Assembly: GCA_014529385.2 (NCBI GenBank)
Contig: CM043942.1
Coordinates: 59,575,184-59,635,183, forward strand
Length of the DNA: 60,000 bases
From: Adiantum capillus-veneris
Taxonomy: Eukaryota; Streptophyta; Polypodiopsida; Polypodiales; Pteridaceae
Reading direction: 5' to 3'
Shown: one piece after another, positions 1-11,800 of the stretch
How the letters are laid out: the number at the start of each line of letters is the position of its first letter
Position numbering within the stretch: position 1 is the first letter of the stretch
Program-made: the position numbers and the translations under genes
Notes under the pieces: model-generated
The model's input: only the letters and a program-made list of their open reading frames with translations
Databases searched by the model: none
What the model was told of the DNA's origin: nothing

Positions 1-181
1 ATCATCACAAGCATGACTCTAAGCATACTTACTACTTAAACTTGTGCACAATAAAAAGAGAATTAGCCTTATAAGACAAAAATATTGATCATTTAAAAGA
101 AACATGTACATTTGCTTACTCTAATGTAGCCCTTCTGTGTTTGTCAGCAACAACTTTTTGCCTTCTGTATTGTTGTATGCA
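1..181 (-). pseudogene. G1 integrase C-terminal scrap
   Basis: On the minus strand this begins with A-Y-N-N-T, the usual gypsy integrase motif after V-E-Y, and it completes the V-E-Y read at 5593-5610 once Copia-A is removed. After that motif the reading matches integrase poorly and soon meets stops, so a small deletion or heavy decay follows. Only the join to the Copia-A insertion is certain. Confidence 0.55.
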
Positions 182-186
182 TACTT

Positions 187-912
187 TGTTAGGAAATAGG
201 ACATAGCTAAGTAGATTACTTAATGGAGAGAGATAATTTTCGCACACAAGAGATTATAGAGTAGAGAGAGAGAGAAAGTACACCCGATATACGTGGTTCA
301 CCCAATGTGGGCTTCGTCCATAGGAAAGTAGCCACTCAATGGCTTTAGTACTTCAAAACAAGCAGTAGGTCACAAAGGGATTATACCATTTTGGAGCTCC
401 TGTCTTGCTTCACTCACACCCACCTTGTTGCATCAACTTCACACTCTCAAATGTGGGTAAAAAAGGCCTCCTTTTATAGGCCAAAAGGGCTACCCTCTCT
501 CATGAGAGGCATCCATGTGTAGCCGCCCTTGTGTAGACAAAGTCCAAATCAGACCCTCCAATCCGCCCATGTGTGGCCGCCCTTGAGAAGACAGTTCTGC
601 TTTTGAATTCGGCCACTGGCCACTGAATTCGGTCACCGACCATCGGCCACTGGCCATTGACTTCCGACCACCAGGAACCGGCCATTGGCCAACGGCCAAC
701 CAACCGGTCGTTTTTCGACCACTTTCTGGCCGCCGTCTGGCCATAATATTCTGAAGATAGCCGTGAAAATTTTGTTGTCCGGTGAGTGATTTTTAGTTCC
801 GGTGAGTGATTTTTCTTCACATAGGATGTCTTCTCCTCATAATGGGGGCCTTACAAATGTGTGTTTTTAATACAAAAAATTACAAGGGGTAAATTAGGCT
901 CCATACTTAACA
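187..912 (-). repeat. Copia-A 3' LTR (726 bp)
   Basis: It runs from TG to CA and matches 4855-5592 over its length with small indels. On the minus strand it is preceded by a purine-rich tract (912-930 region), the expected PPT. It contains a GC-rich block of GGCCACTGGCC-type short repeats at about 600-720 and a (GA)n tract near 262-278. Confidence 0.9.
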
Positions 913-1019
913 ATCTCCCACATGGAGACTGATCCATCTTGGCTTTTTATCCTTGAATATCGATTGAAGATGAGCAAAAGCTCAAATTCTTCTTGTTGAC
1001 CACCTTTGTAAGCATGTCT

Positions 1020-2896
1020 GTAGGACTTTCACTTGTATGAACCTTCCTTTACTTTAGTTTTCCTTCTTCCAAAAGAGTGCATTAAGTGATAGCTCACCTC
1101 AATGTGCTTTGTCCTTGAATGAAAGGTTGAGTTCTTTGCAAGATGAAGAGATCTTTGGCTATCACTATACAAGATACAATTGTCTTGTTTGAATCCAAGC
1201 TCTCCTAAGAATCTGTGAAGCCACATAATTTATTTTCTTGCCTTCGTCATTGCAACATACTCTGCCTCCGTGGTAGATAGTGAGACCACTTTCTACAGCT
1301 TTGAACCCTAGATTACTGCTCTGCCTCCAACCATGAAGACATAGCCAGTAGTGCTCCTTTGAGTATCTTTGTCACTTGCCATATCTGCATCATCATACCT
1401 TGAAGAAAAATATCAGCTCCTCCAAAATACAAAGAATTTGTTGTTGTCCCTTTTAGATACCTAAGTATCCACTTCACAACTTGCCAATGCACTTTTCCTG
1501 GGTTGTCCACGAACCTACTCACATCTCCCACTGCATGTGCAATATCTAGCCTTGTCCAGACCATAGCATAAATTAGAGAACCTACCACTACAGCATATGG
1601 AGCTTTAGACATGTAGGCTATCTCCTCGTCTGTCTTTGGACACATATCCTTGGTTAGTCTAAAATGACTAGCGAAAGGTGTAGAAACTATTTTTTCATTT
1701 TGCATTGCAAACCTTTCTAGTACTTTCTTGATGTAATCCTCTTGAGATAGCTTTATTGTCTTCTTCGTCCTGTCCCTTGATATCTTCATACCAAGTATCC
1801 TCTTTGCAACACCTAAATCTTTCATTGAAAAATATTTAGAGAGCTCTTTTTTTAGGTCTTTGATGTCCTGCATGTTAGCACTTGAAATAAGCATGTCATC
1901 AACATACAACATTAGGATGATGAATTCCCATCTCCCAAATTCCTCGTGTAGACGTAGTGATCCGAGTTGCATCTTGTGAATCCATGATCCAATATCCATC
2001 AATCAAACTTCAAGTACCATTGACTTGATGCTTTCTTTAAACCATACAAGCTCTTCTTTAATCTTCAAACCATTTTCTCCTTACCTTTTACGTCATACCC
2101 CTTTGGTTGAATCAAGTAAATTTCCACCTCTAAGTCACCGTGAGGGAATGCCGTACTTCCATCCATTTTCTCAAGATTTAAATCATGAGCAGCCACAAGG
2201 CTTAAGACAAGCCTAATTGAGTTCATTTTTACAACAAGAGAAATGAAGTCAATGCCTTTCTTTGGAGAAAAACCCTTTTACCACAAGTCTAGACTTGTAC
2301 CTTTTCTTCCCACCTTCTTCCTTCACCTTATACACCTATTTGTTCTGCAGTGCCCTCTTACCTTTATGCAACTCAACCAACTCCCATGTTTGGTTGCGAT
2401 GTAGTGATTCCATCTCCAGTTGCATGCTCTTCATCCATTCTTCTTTGGATTCATGATGCATAGCTTCTTCATATGATTCTGGCTCTCCAAAATCCAAGAT
2501 CAAGAAATGGTTGAAGGAAGGAACAAACCTTTCTGGAGGTCTACTTGCTCTTGTGGATCTTCAGGGAATAGGTTGAGGCTCCTCATTTGGTTGACATTGT
2601 TGCATGTTGTCACCATTTGCACTCCTTGAGTCTTCACCGTCCTCAAGCTCCATGTACTCATCACCTAATTCTTTTGTTTTTTTTCTTTTCAAGTAATCAT
2701 TTTGTTCATTGAAAATTACATCCCTACTTCTAAAGATTTTACCATCTTCAGGATTCCATAGGCGATAACCAAAGTCACCTTCTCGATAGCCGATGAAGAA
2801 ACAATTTTTGGACTTTGCATCTAGCTTTGACCTTAGACTTCTATCTATGTGCATGAAAACCTCGCACCCAAACACTTTGAGAAATGAATAGTTCAC
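1020..2896 (-). pseudogene. Copia-A reverse transcriptase and RNase H (broken)
   Basis: Reading down the minus strand, 2896-2561 gives the post-integrase linker (V-F-G-C-E-V-F-M-H, then R-D-V-I-F). RT follows with stops at several points. The polymerase motif is Y-V-D-D-M-L-I in the open stretch 2002-1313, followed by M-K-D-L-G and the copia connection domain. RNase H shows S-T-T-E-A-E-Y near 1270, then a stop, then W-L-H-R-F-L-G-E-L-G and T-K-H-I-E-V (1226-1029). The catalytic Asp pair is kept, but the frame is broken at least four times, so no functional enzyme can be made. Confidence 0.88.
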
Positions 2897-3718
2897 CGAT
2901 CTACCTATCTATGCCTCCTCTGAAACTCCCCCATCCAATGCCGTTGAGGGTATCCGGCTGCTTCTGCCCAAAGCTGAAGGAGTAGGCCGGCATGTAGACG
3001 CATTGCTTCGTGCTCGCTCCATGATTGTTCTGTTCATCCTTTCCAAAATCCCATTTTGCTAAGATGTTCTTATGGTTGTCCTTTGCCTCTGAATACCATT
3101 TCTAGCACAAAATATTTCAAAAGCTTGGCTGTAATATTCGCCTCCATTGTTGGATTTGAAGCACTTAACCTTGGTACCTGCTTCATTCTCCACAAAGGCT
3201 TTCCACCTTTGAAATATGGAAAACACATCGGACTTACTCTTCATGACAAAAACCCATGTTTTTCTAGTTGCATTGTCTATGAATGTTACATAGTATAATG
3301 AGTCACCAACTGATGGTGTAATTGCAAGACCCCAAACATCAGAATGAACCAACTCAGGTTTTTTTTTCCTTTGATTTCTTGATTTTTGAATTTTTACTCT
3401 CTTTTTTTTACCATAAACACAATCTTCACAGAACACTAAATCCACTTATTTCAAACATGGTAGAAGCTTCTTTGTTTGAAGGATTTGCATTCCTTTAGCA
3501 CTCATATGCCCAAGCCGATAGTGCCACACCGCACTGTTGACTTCTGTAGCTATTGCATAAGTTGAAGACTGCGTGCTGACAGTACACAAGTAAAGTGTAC
3601 CAACATTTTCTCCCTTGGCAACCACCAAAGATCCCTTTGAGATATTCCACCGTTTGTTTCCAAATGCAATGTTGTGACCTTCATCATCCAATTGTCCTAT
3701 AGAGATCATTTTTTTCAA
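2897..3718 (-). pseudogene. Copia-A GAG-pre-integrase and integrase (broken)
   Basis: The pre-integrase domain (3718-3446) ends with W-H-Y-R-L-G-H-M, the histidine half of the HHCC zinc site. C-E-D-C-V-Y-G-K follows in 3445-3059. The core starts with H-S-D-V-W-G, containing the first catalytic Asp. The second Asp, normally in S-D-N-G-G-E-Y, reads S-N-N-G-G-E-Y, so the D,D-35-E triad is damaged. A stop follows R-T-S just before the Q-N-G-x-x-E-R motif with the catalytic Glu. Confidence 0.87.
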
Positions 3719-4852
3719 AGAGAAGGAACATGTCTAGCATCTTTAACCTTCCATTCATTTCCATTAGCAGTTTTGATAGAAATTGTACCTTTGCTGACAA
3801 TCTCACAAGCTTCATTATCTCCCAAGTATACATACCCAAAATTATCTTGGGCATAATCTTGGAAATGTTGCTTGTGTGGTGCCACATGGAATAAAGCCCC
3901 GGAATCTACTATCCAGGATTTAGACACATTGTCTAATAAGAAAATTCGAGGATCTTGCTCTACTTTACCTACCACATTGGCCTCTGATGTTGGCTCGTTG
4001 TCTTGAGACTCCGACTCCTTCTTCTTCTTGGACCAGCAATCCTTCTTGACGTGGCCCTTCTTGCCCCGCAGTTCCAACATTCAAAAACTGACTTTCTGTA
4101 TGACTTACTCCACCTTCAGTGATCACGACCCATTTGGTTTTTGAACCTCTCCTTAGGCCTTCCTCTTGTTTCCATTGATAGTGCATCACTTGATGATTCT
4201 CTTGTGCCTCTCCTTTGCATTTCCTCGCTTAGGAGAAACCCACAACATCATCAAACTTAAGAGTATTTGTGCCAGAGATAAAATTACTTACAACCATCAC
4301 AAGGTTGTCCCAACTATTCGGTAGAGATGATACTATAAGGAGAGCTCGCACTTCATCATTGAAATTGATTTTCACCAATTGAAGTTGACTTATGTTTGTG
4401 TTAAAGCCATTTAGCTATTTTGGAATTAAACCATTCTGTACCGTCTTTAGATTGAACAAGCACTTTATAAGCAATACCTTATTGGATGCCGATGGTTTCT
4501 CGTAGAAGTCGTCAAGTGACTTCATCAAGTCCTCCGTGGTCTTCATCTTCAAAACGTTTAAGGCCACTGTTGATGCCAAGATTAACCGGATTGCTCCCAG
4601 TGCCTTTTGATCAAGTACAATCCATGCTTCATCTGCCATCATTGCGGGCTTCTTTGCAAGACCACCTAGTGGCAAATAGAGATCCTTCTGGTAGAGATAG
4701 TCTTCAATATGCATCTTCCAATGTTGGTAGTTTTTGCCATTGAACTTCTCAGTCTTGAGATTCCCTTCCTCCGTCATAACTCCCACTGAATTCAGAGAAT
4801 CCTTTCCTTGAGATAATTTAGCTACTACGAGCAAACCATGCTCTGATACCAA
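3715..4852 (-). pseudogene. Copia-A gag and protease (broken)
   Basis: The gag open stretch 4852-4415 has the UBN2-type copia gag fold signature, W-K-M-H-I-E-D-Y-L-Y. It continues to about 4200 after a stop. Near 4080 a zinc knuckle is split by a one-base shift: C-W-N-C-G in one frame, K-K-G-H-V-K-K-D-C-W in the next. The protease motif is W-I-V-D-S-G-A near residues 56-62 of the 3715-4080 stretch. The first methionine at 4852 lies just inside the PBS, so the true start is probably the M-T-E-E-G methionine further in. Confidence 0.87.
4841..4852 (-). promoter_or_regulatory. Copia-A primer-binding site
   Basis: The plus strand reads GCTCTGATACCA, so the minus strand is TGGTATCAGAGC, the classical complement of the plant initiator methionine tRNA 3' end. 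Two bases separate it from the 5' LTR at 4855. Confidence 0.92.
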
Positions 4853-4854
4853 TT

Positions 4855-5592
4855 GTTAGGAAATGGGATGTAGCTAAGTAGATAATTGAGTAGATTACTT
4901 AAAAGAGAGAGATAATTTCCACACACAAGAGATTATAGAGTAGGGAGAGAGAGAGAGTACACACGATATACGATGTTCACCCAATGTGGGCTACGTCCAT
5001 GGGAAAGTAGCCACTCAATGGATTTAATACTTCAAAACAAGAAGTAGGTTACAAAGGGATTATATCCTTTTGGAGCTCCCTCCTTGCTTCACTCTCACCA
5101 CCTCACACCCACATTGTTGCATCAACTTCACACTCTGAAATGTGTGTAGAAATGGCCTCCTTTTATAGGCCAAAAGGGTTGCCCTCTCTCATGTGTAGCC
5201 GCCCTTGTGTAGACAAAGTGCAAATCGGACCCTCCAATCCGCCCATGTGTGGCCGCCCTTGAGAAGACAAGTCCGCTTTTGAATTTGGCCACTGGCCACT
5301 GGCCATTGACTTCCAACCACCACCGGCCAACGACTACCGGCAACCGGACAACCGGCCAACCGATCGATCGTTTTCTGATCACTTTCTGGCCACTGTTCGG
5401 CCATACTATTCCTGCGAAAAGGAACATTCCAGCGATGGCCGTGAAAAATTTGGTTTCCATCGTGAGTGATTTTTTTTTTCGGTGAGTGATTTCTCTTCAC
5501 GCACGATGGCTTCTCCTCATAATGGGGGCCTTACAAATGTGCGTTTTTAATACAAAAAATTACAAGGGGTAAATCAGGTTCCATAATTTACA
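4855..5592 (-). repeat. Copia-A 5' LTR (738 bp)
   Basis: It begins TGTTAGGAAAT and ends ATTTACA on the plus strand and parallels 187-912. It has the same GC-rich GGCCA/CCGGT block at about 5280-5400. Indels and substitutions against the 3' LTR show that the insertion is not recent. Confidence 0.9.
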
Positions 5593-6450
5593 TACTCTAC
5601 AAGGGGTAGATACTTCTCCCATTGTGAGTATTGATCTACTTCTGTAGCATAAGTCTTTAGTACATCGAGTATCGCAAGATTGACTTTCTCACTTTGGCCA
5701 TCCATTTGTGGGTGATAGGATGAAGATAAATTTAATCTTGTACCTAGATTTTCAAAGAGACCTTTCCAAAAAACACTAGTCATTCTAGGATCTCTATATG
5801 ACACGATGGATGTGGGCATTCCATGGTGTTTAAGAATCTGAGATATGAAGAGAATTTCCATTTGGGTGCCTTAATAGTCCTTTTGACAGGAATAAAATGT
5901 GTTTGCTTGCTAAACCTATTGACTATTGTCCATATTCTCATATTCCCATGGATAGACTTGGGTAATCCAAAGATAAAATCCATGGATATACTCTCCCATG
6001 GTGAATTTGGGATTGGCAATGGCTAGAGTAATCTAGGTTGCTTTCCTCTATCATACTTGGTCTTTTGGCATACCACACATTTTGAAATATACTCTTGTAT
6101 GTCCCCTTTCATGGTAGGCCAATAAAAGTATGTCTCTACTCCTCAAAGAGTAGGTTGAATGCCTCTATGACGCACATAAAGAGGAGCATATGATTGATAC
6201 AGGACTTTGTCATGAAGGGGGTGGGTAACACATAGCCTATTTCCATGGAGAAGGTAACCATCTTGCAAGGTGAATGGTTTTTCTTTCTTCCTCAATGCAA
6301 GGGATGACATTATGTCTTTAAATTTAGGGTCATTAGCATACTCATCTACCATAGAAGATAGATCATTGTGAGTTATAGACACTGCATCAGGTCTTGGTCA
6401 TTGTGAAAGTGCATTGGCCACTTGATTGTGATCACCAGCAATGTGATCAC
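5593..6450 (-). pseudogene. G1 integrase (broken)
   Basis: From about 6400 down, the minus strand shows the HHCC region (C-V-V-C near 6080) and [13 protein letters not shown] with the first catalytic Asp (6019-5780). D-P-R-M-T follows near 5790, then S-S-Y-H-P-Q-M-D-G-Q-S-E with the catalytic Glu (5861-5574 stretch). The motif order is that of Ty3/gypsy integrase. Frame changes separate the pieces, and coding is cut at 5593 by Copia-A. Confidence 0.85.
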
Positions 6451-6559
6451 TATGAAAATAAAATTGCAAACGAAAATTTGCCCACCTCATTTGTTTGTGG
6501 AAAGCTTGGTTTGTGTCATAAAGTACTTGAGACTTTGGTGGTCTGTTTGCAAAATAAAT

Positions 6560-7049
6560 GGAGTCCCCAGTAGATAGTGCTTCAATTCCATGTGTCTAGG
6601 GCATGTACAATAGCTAAAATCTCTTTTTTGTATATACCCAAGATTCGCTCATCGACATTGAGACTTCGTCTCTCATATGCTATGGCATGCCCTTCTTGAA
6701 GCAAGACTGCTCCAAGGAAATCACCACAAGCATCACATTGGACCTCAAAGGATTTTAAGAGATCCGGAAGCGTAAGGAGTGGTTGGAAGGTAATCTTCTC
6801 TTTGAGTTTGTCAAAAGCATTTTGTTCCTTAGTAGTCCATGAGTACTTAACGTTCTTCTTTGTGAAGCCATGTAATGGTCCTGCTATTTGAGAGAATTTG
6901 GCTATGAAGTGTCTATAGTATGCACACATATCAATAAAGCGTCTTAGCTCATGTAGATTCCTTGGATTTGGCCATGCTTTACTACCTCCAACTTTGTTGG
7001 ATCCATACTTGAGATATTATTACCTAAGTATTGAATCTCTTAAAGGAAG
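6560..7049 (-). pseudogene. G1 RT thumb and RNase H remnant
   Basis: The minus strand from 7049 begins with the Y-L-G-x-x-I-S motif that follows the RT palm in gypsy elements. C-A-Y-Y-R-H-F-I and the RNase H opening F-E-V-Q-C-D-A-C-G-D-F-L-G-A-V-L-L-Q come next (6929-6582). It continues the RT that stops at 23395. An early in-frame TAA lies near the insertion edge. Confidence 0.85.
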
Positions 7050-7667
7050 TGATGGACGCCTTTGAGAAGCTATGGCTGCTGGAACCAACCCCAACCGCGG
7101 AGCTTCATAATGAAAGAAAAAAAAAGTTTTTGGTATGTAGATGACCACCACCACCACCACCCTCTCTCTCCCCCTTTGGCATCACCCTCTCCCTCTCCTC
7201 CATTATCCCCCCTCTCTCTCCTTCATTTTTTCATGCAGCCAAAGACTCTCTCTCTCCCTCTCGTTCGTCAACCCCGGGGGCCGCCATGAAGCAAAGCTCA
7301 CCCTCCCTCTCTCTCTCTCTCTCTCTCTCACCCACTCCCTCAGTGTCTCTCTCTCCCTCATGTAGGATCATGCTCTCTCTCTCTCTCTCTCTCTCTCCTT
7401 TCTTGTGTTGGCACAAGCCAGGCTAGCAAAAACCTCTACCTCTCTCTCTGTCCCTTGTTATTTACACAAACACACACACACACACCCCACCTCAGTCTCT
7501 TTGTCCCCATCTATCACTCTCTCTCAATTTGTCATTGTGGCCATCCTCTGTCTCTCTCTCTCTCGTTCTCTGTAGCAAAGAAGAATCACTCTCTCTCTCC
7601 ACTCACACACTTACCTACACACTTATAAACATTTACACCCACACACACTCCCACACAGCCCTAGCAG

Positions 7668-7722
<55 letters not shown>
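7668..7722. repeat. (CT)n microsatellite in the G2 5' LTR
   Basis: About 55 uninterrupted bases of CT. Confidence 0.97.
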
Positions 7723-7727
<5 letters not shown>

Positions 7728-8484
7728 CATGCACATACACACTCACACACTTACAAGCACATACACATAGTTACATAAACCCACAAATTTACACACACTC
7801 ACCATACACGCATATACATATACAAATACACTACATGCATCAGCGTACGCATACATTCAAACAAACACATGCACGTCATACCCACGCACAAGAAGAAGAA
7901 AACCACAAGGAGCTCATCAATCAACGCTCAAAACAACAAAAAAGGATGTGAAAATCACACTATGGCGATCACGAATCAAGAAATGACATCGTAGGCATGC
8001 CGCGATCGGCCCCGAAAGTGACAAGCGTGCTACACTGACACACAAACAAAGATCGCCATTCAGCGGCATCTCATCCACAATGCATCTATGCAATAAAAAT
8101 CCATAGGGTAAACTATTTTTCCATTTTCAAGCCAAAACCTTGTATAAAAAACATTTGTATATTGGCCATCTCTCTCTCTAGGTGATGGTCACAAAGGCCC
8201 ACCTAGGAGATATCATTTTAAAGTTCTCATAAAACAAATCAAGGGTCAACCATCTGGGACCCGTCTCCTTCCTTTGTCTCTCCTGGTTAGGGCCCTAACC
8301 TAATCCAATTATCCTAAAGTACTGCAAGTTGCACCTAGAAAAGAACACTGAGAGGTCACTATAGGGCAACACTTGGGGTGTCAGCATTTGAGAAGGAAGC
8401 CATGCACAGACACTGACTCCAAGGGTCACCACACACAAGAGTAGGATCTGCGTGCATATAAAATTTTTCTAGAGAACACACTAT

Positions 8485-8487
<3 letters not shown>

Positions 8488-8552
<65 letters not shown>
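8488..8552. repeat. (CT)n followed by (TATC)n
   Basis: About 50 bases of CT and then a short TATC run near the end of the G2 5' LTR. Confidence 0.95.
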
Positions 8553-8554
<2 letters not shown>

Positions 8555-8711
8555 CGGCGTGTTGTATTAGTATTATTTCAATTACTTCTATCCGCATCCC
8601 AACAGCTCAAAGCTAGGTGGTGCCCTCCCTGTTTACTCCTGTAGCGAGTTCAGCATGCACGGTCCTGGCATAGAGCCCGCTAGGGTCCATTTTGCGCTTG
8701 TGCTTGTCATT

Positions 8712-8729
8712 TGGTGCCCCCACTGAGGA
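8712..8729 (+). promoter_or_regulatory. G2 primer-binding site
   Basis: TGGTGCCCCCACTGAGG begins two bases after the LTR, the expected place, and starts with TGG as required to pair with a tRNA CCA end. The primer tRNA cannot be named by eye. It is not the initiator methionine type used by the copia elements here. Confidence 0.7.
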
Positions 8730-10110
8730 GGCCTTATCAAAAACCTTGAGTTTGCTATGCTAAAAATGATGCACGTCGTTGACCATGGATGAGTGACTGC
8801 GGGAATTCTCCAATTGGAGAACGGAGGAGGAAGAAATTGAAGAAGCACTCACTGCCTTCATCAAAGTGCTACTATCGGAATACACTTTCATCAATATCCA
8901 GGATGTAAGTCCTCCGTCTTGCATCTCTCATTCTAATCGCAGATCAAGAGCCACTAGAGGGAGGGCCGCAGGGTGCTATCATTGCCATCACCCACACACT
9001 CTATCAATGAGTGTCGTCAACAACAGAGCTAAAGGAGAAGCATAAATCCTCTACATCAACATCCACCACAAAGAGATTATCGGTATTAAGGAAGGAAAGA
9101 GGTTGGTAAAGCCTCTCTTCCCCAAGGAATCTGAAAGTAAAGGTATAGCTTCCACTCCTAAGTTGCCCAAAGGGGATGATTGTGAAAAAGGAAAAGGAGG
9201 GCTAGGCCAATCGTAAATTACATGACCCCTAAGGCAGAAGAAACACCTAGCCACGTGAGTGCTTTGAGTTTGGAAATCAGAATCGTGCCTACACTGCCGA
9301 AAACAAGGTCAGCCGAAGCAAAGTGGCAAAAGATCGCCTATCAATTCGCGCGACACATGCGAGTGCTGCCAGCTCACTTCAACAACCCCGAATCAAAGGT
9401 GGTAAGAAGGTTCCCATGCCCTCGAGAGGAGTGGTTTAGCTATTTTCCTTGCTATTTTGGAGAGCGGGAAGAGGGCCTTCCTCCTCTCCCCGTACAACTC
9501 GTCCTAAGAAACTGTCTACCACAGGTGCAACCTAGTGGGCTAGAGACGAGCTACAATTAAATGGTGTGGAGTTCATGCAACAAGCCAAATTTGATAACTA
9601 TTTGTAACTGCTACTAGCTAAAAGGCTAGGAGTGATCAAACATGTTGCCATCACTCCATACGTGTTGAGCAATGAAGGGAAGGTGGAGCCTATGAAGGGC
9701 GATGACCTCCTATGGATGTGCCGACTTGTCAACAATGGCATGGTAAGGGTATAAGTGAGTACTCTACCCTCTGTGAATCATGGATAACGGACCAACCACT
9801 TTTCCGTTTAGGTTTTTGCAACACATGCATGTAAATATATGATAGGAAAATCTTCTATCAATAGAATATTGTGTATCTATTTGGTGTTACAGTGCTAAAA
9901 GAGATCTTTAACTCCCCAAACTCCATGACCCTTCCCGTCTTGGATTACCATCACTCCTTCAATGTTTCCATTTTCATCATATTTTAATCTATCCACCCAC
10001 CCTTGTAAGAATTTCGCTATAAATCACTAAGTCATTTGTCTTTAAGAAAAAAGAAAAAGAAAAAAAGATTGAAAAAAATTTGTTTTTGCAAAGGCAAACG
10101 TCTCCTTCCC
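8730..10110 (+). other. G2 untranslated leader, no convincing gene
   Basis: This 1.4-kb stretch holds one 112-codon open frame (9222-9560) that I do not recognise. It also has a C-Y-H-C-H-H-P-H pattern near 8970 that recalls the Cys/His motif of some gypsy gag proteins but soon shifts frame. The rest is stop-rich. It may be decayed gag N-terminal coding or a leader region, which is long in Tat elements. Confidence 0.5.
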
Positions 10111-11240
10111 AACATTCACAGGTAAGGTGGGGGAAGATGCTTCTAATTTCCTGGATAATCTTGAAATAGCATGTGTCGTCTTTAGAAGGGATGACGATGC
10201 TTCACGTCTGTGTAGTTTTCCACTATTAATGAAAGTGGAAGCAAGATCATGGTACAACACCTTGGTGCCAGCCAAGACCAAGGAGAGGTGGGATCTGCTA
10301 AGAGCATCATTCCTAACACATTTTGGAGAAGGCACCACATCCAAGAAACTATGTCATTTGATGATGGAGTTGAAGCAAGGAAGTAAGGCTGAGTATCCAG
10401 CAATGAATCGAAGTTTGTGGATCTATGGGGATGATGGGTTGCATCGTTGAGGGAGGGTGAAGGGGCACATGATTTCTTAAAGAAAGAACATCTTGTGGCT
10501 GGTTTATGGCCAATTATTAAAGAGAAGGTGAAGGGAAGGTTTCCTTCTACGTATGAGGTAGCACTTGAAGTAGCCCACCTTAAATATAAGAAGTTGTATC
10601 TACAAGCCATAATTACTGAGGAAGAGGAACCGGGAAGGGCCCGACCACACCTATCCACACCTACAGCAGCCATCTAGATGAATCAGCCCCGCAGGAACCG
10701 CCTGAAGATCAACGAGACCTGCTCAACCAAATCACCAACCACATAGAAAATCTTTCAATACATTTGGTGCAGCAAGCGCATGCACTTGCGAGAAATCCAG
10801 AGGAAGAAAAAGAGTAACGAAGGCATAATCAAGACTACCATTGTTACAACTGTGGAGAAAACGGCCATGGCATGTACTATTGCCCTCATCCAAGAAGGAA
10901 GAACTTCAATAGAGGAGGAAGGTAGAGTCAGATCTCTCCACCAAGGGCGCGACCACCACCGCCCGAGCAACTAGAGCTGATTCCACCGGTCCAAATTCTC
11001 GACCGCCTGTACAACCACCACCATCGCAACCTCTCATTCCACCGCTACCTCCACCACCTACTGGAAAACCAACAGTAAGTGTCATCAAAATTGAAGCTAA
11101 AGGGAAGGCAAAGGTAGAAGAGAGTGTTAAAGAGAAGGAAAATGGGAAAGGAAAAGTAGAAGAAGTGGATACCATGGGAGTGAAGCCTTCCAGACACGAA
11201 GAGGCCTCTCAAAGGGAGGAGAAAACCTAGCGAAAAGGAG
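10111..11240 (+). pseudogene. G2 gag (broken)
   Basis: Retrotransposon gag domain: G-E-D-A-S-N-F-L-D-N-L-E-I-A and A-R-S-W-Y-N-T-L in 10127-10450, continuing in 10447-10677 after a shift. A zinc knuckle C-Y-N-C-G-E-N-G-H-G-M-Y-Y-C is encoded at 10842-10883. After it comes a proline-rich stretch, then a Lys/Glu-rich tail (about 11080-11220). Three or more frame breaks are present. Confidence 0.85.
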
Positions 11241-11439
11241 ACTATAGCAAGCATGCATCTAAGCCTCAATGGAAGATCGACATCATATATTTTTTTCTAG
11301 GTGAGTATGATAAACCATATGACCTAGTTCAAGATGTATTAATGTAGGGTCCCAAGATAACCTGGCCCCAATTACTCCATCTGGCACCAAGAATGAGGAT
11401 ACAATGGACGAATATAAAGAAAGTCAAGACCAAGGACAG

Positions 11440-11800
11440 CTGGGTCTATCTTTGGGATGAATCTTGATGACAGCCTACTTATCATGGATACCCAGATTAA
11501 GGGGCAACGCATCTCAAACATCTACATAGATGGCGACGCATAAATATGCATCATGAGTGAGAAAATGATGCACCATCTAGGCCTAGAGGTAAGTACGTTG
11601 GCACCGTGTCCAGCTAAAATGGCGAATAACGTCAAAGTGAAGTGCGCTGGCATTGTGAATGTAGTCAAGGTGAATGCATTCAACACATAAGTGGACGTAG
11701 ACATTTTTGTCATGCTGCACAAAGGGGAGTTTTACCCTATCATTCTTGGAAGACCATGGCTCATGGCTATGGAGGATAAGCAGGACTAGAGTACTGGAAT
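11440..11800 (+). pseudogene. G2 aspartic protease (inactive)
   Basis: The reading is gypsy-protease-like: I-Y-I-D-G-D-A, a stop, then I-M-S-E-K-M-M-H-H-L-G-L-E, and further on I-I-L-G-R-P-W-L. The active-site triplet, usually D-G-G or D-T-G, reads D-G-D and is followed by a stop, so the enzyme is dead. Confidence 0.8.

Larger units (their letters stand above)
187..5592 (-). mobile_element. Copia-A: Ty1/copia LTR retrotransposon, Tork/Tnt1-like, decayed
   Basis: Two related LTRs (187-912 and 4855-5592) bound a minus-strand copia body in the order gag, protease, integrase, RT, RNase H. The flanks carry TACTT (182-186) and TACTC (5593-5597), a 5-bp target duplication with one mismatch. The PBS next to the 5' LTR matches initiator methionine tRNA. 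The gag opening (K-F-N-G-K-N-Y-x-H-W-K, then D-Y-L-Y-Q-K-D-L-Y-L-P-L) is typical of the Tork/Tnt1 group. All domains are identifiable but interrupted by stops and frameshifts, so it is non-autonomous. It sits in the G1 integrase. A solo LTR of the same family occurs at 16930-17721. Confidence 0.93.
7050..8709 (+). repeat. G2 5' LTR (1660 bp)
   Basis: It starts TGATGGACGCCTTTGAG and ends CTTGTCA. It holds several CT microsatellites (7310-7400, 7668-7722, 8488-8538), a CA-rich block at 7590-7870, and a (TATC)n tail near 8540. The order of blocks is the same in the 3' LTR. Open frames in it are low-complexity Ser/Leu or His/Thr strings from the microsatellites and are not genes. Confidence 0.88.

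Noticed and set aside
7062-7951. Long Ser/Leu- and Thr/His-rich open frames in the G2 LTRs (also 21704-22535 and their reverse strand)
   Set aside because: They are translations of CT and CA microsatellites; they exist in several frames at once and have no domain.
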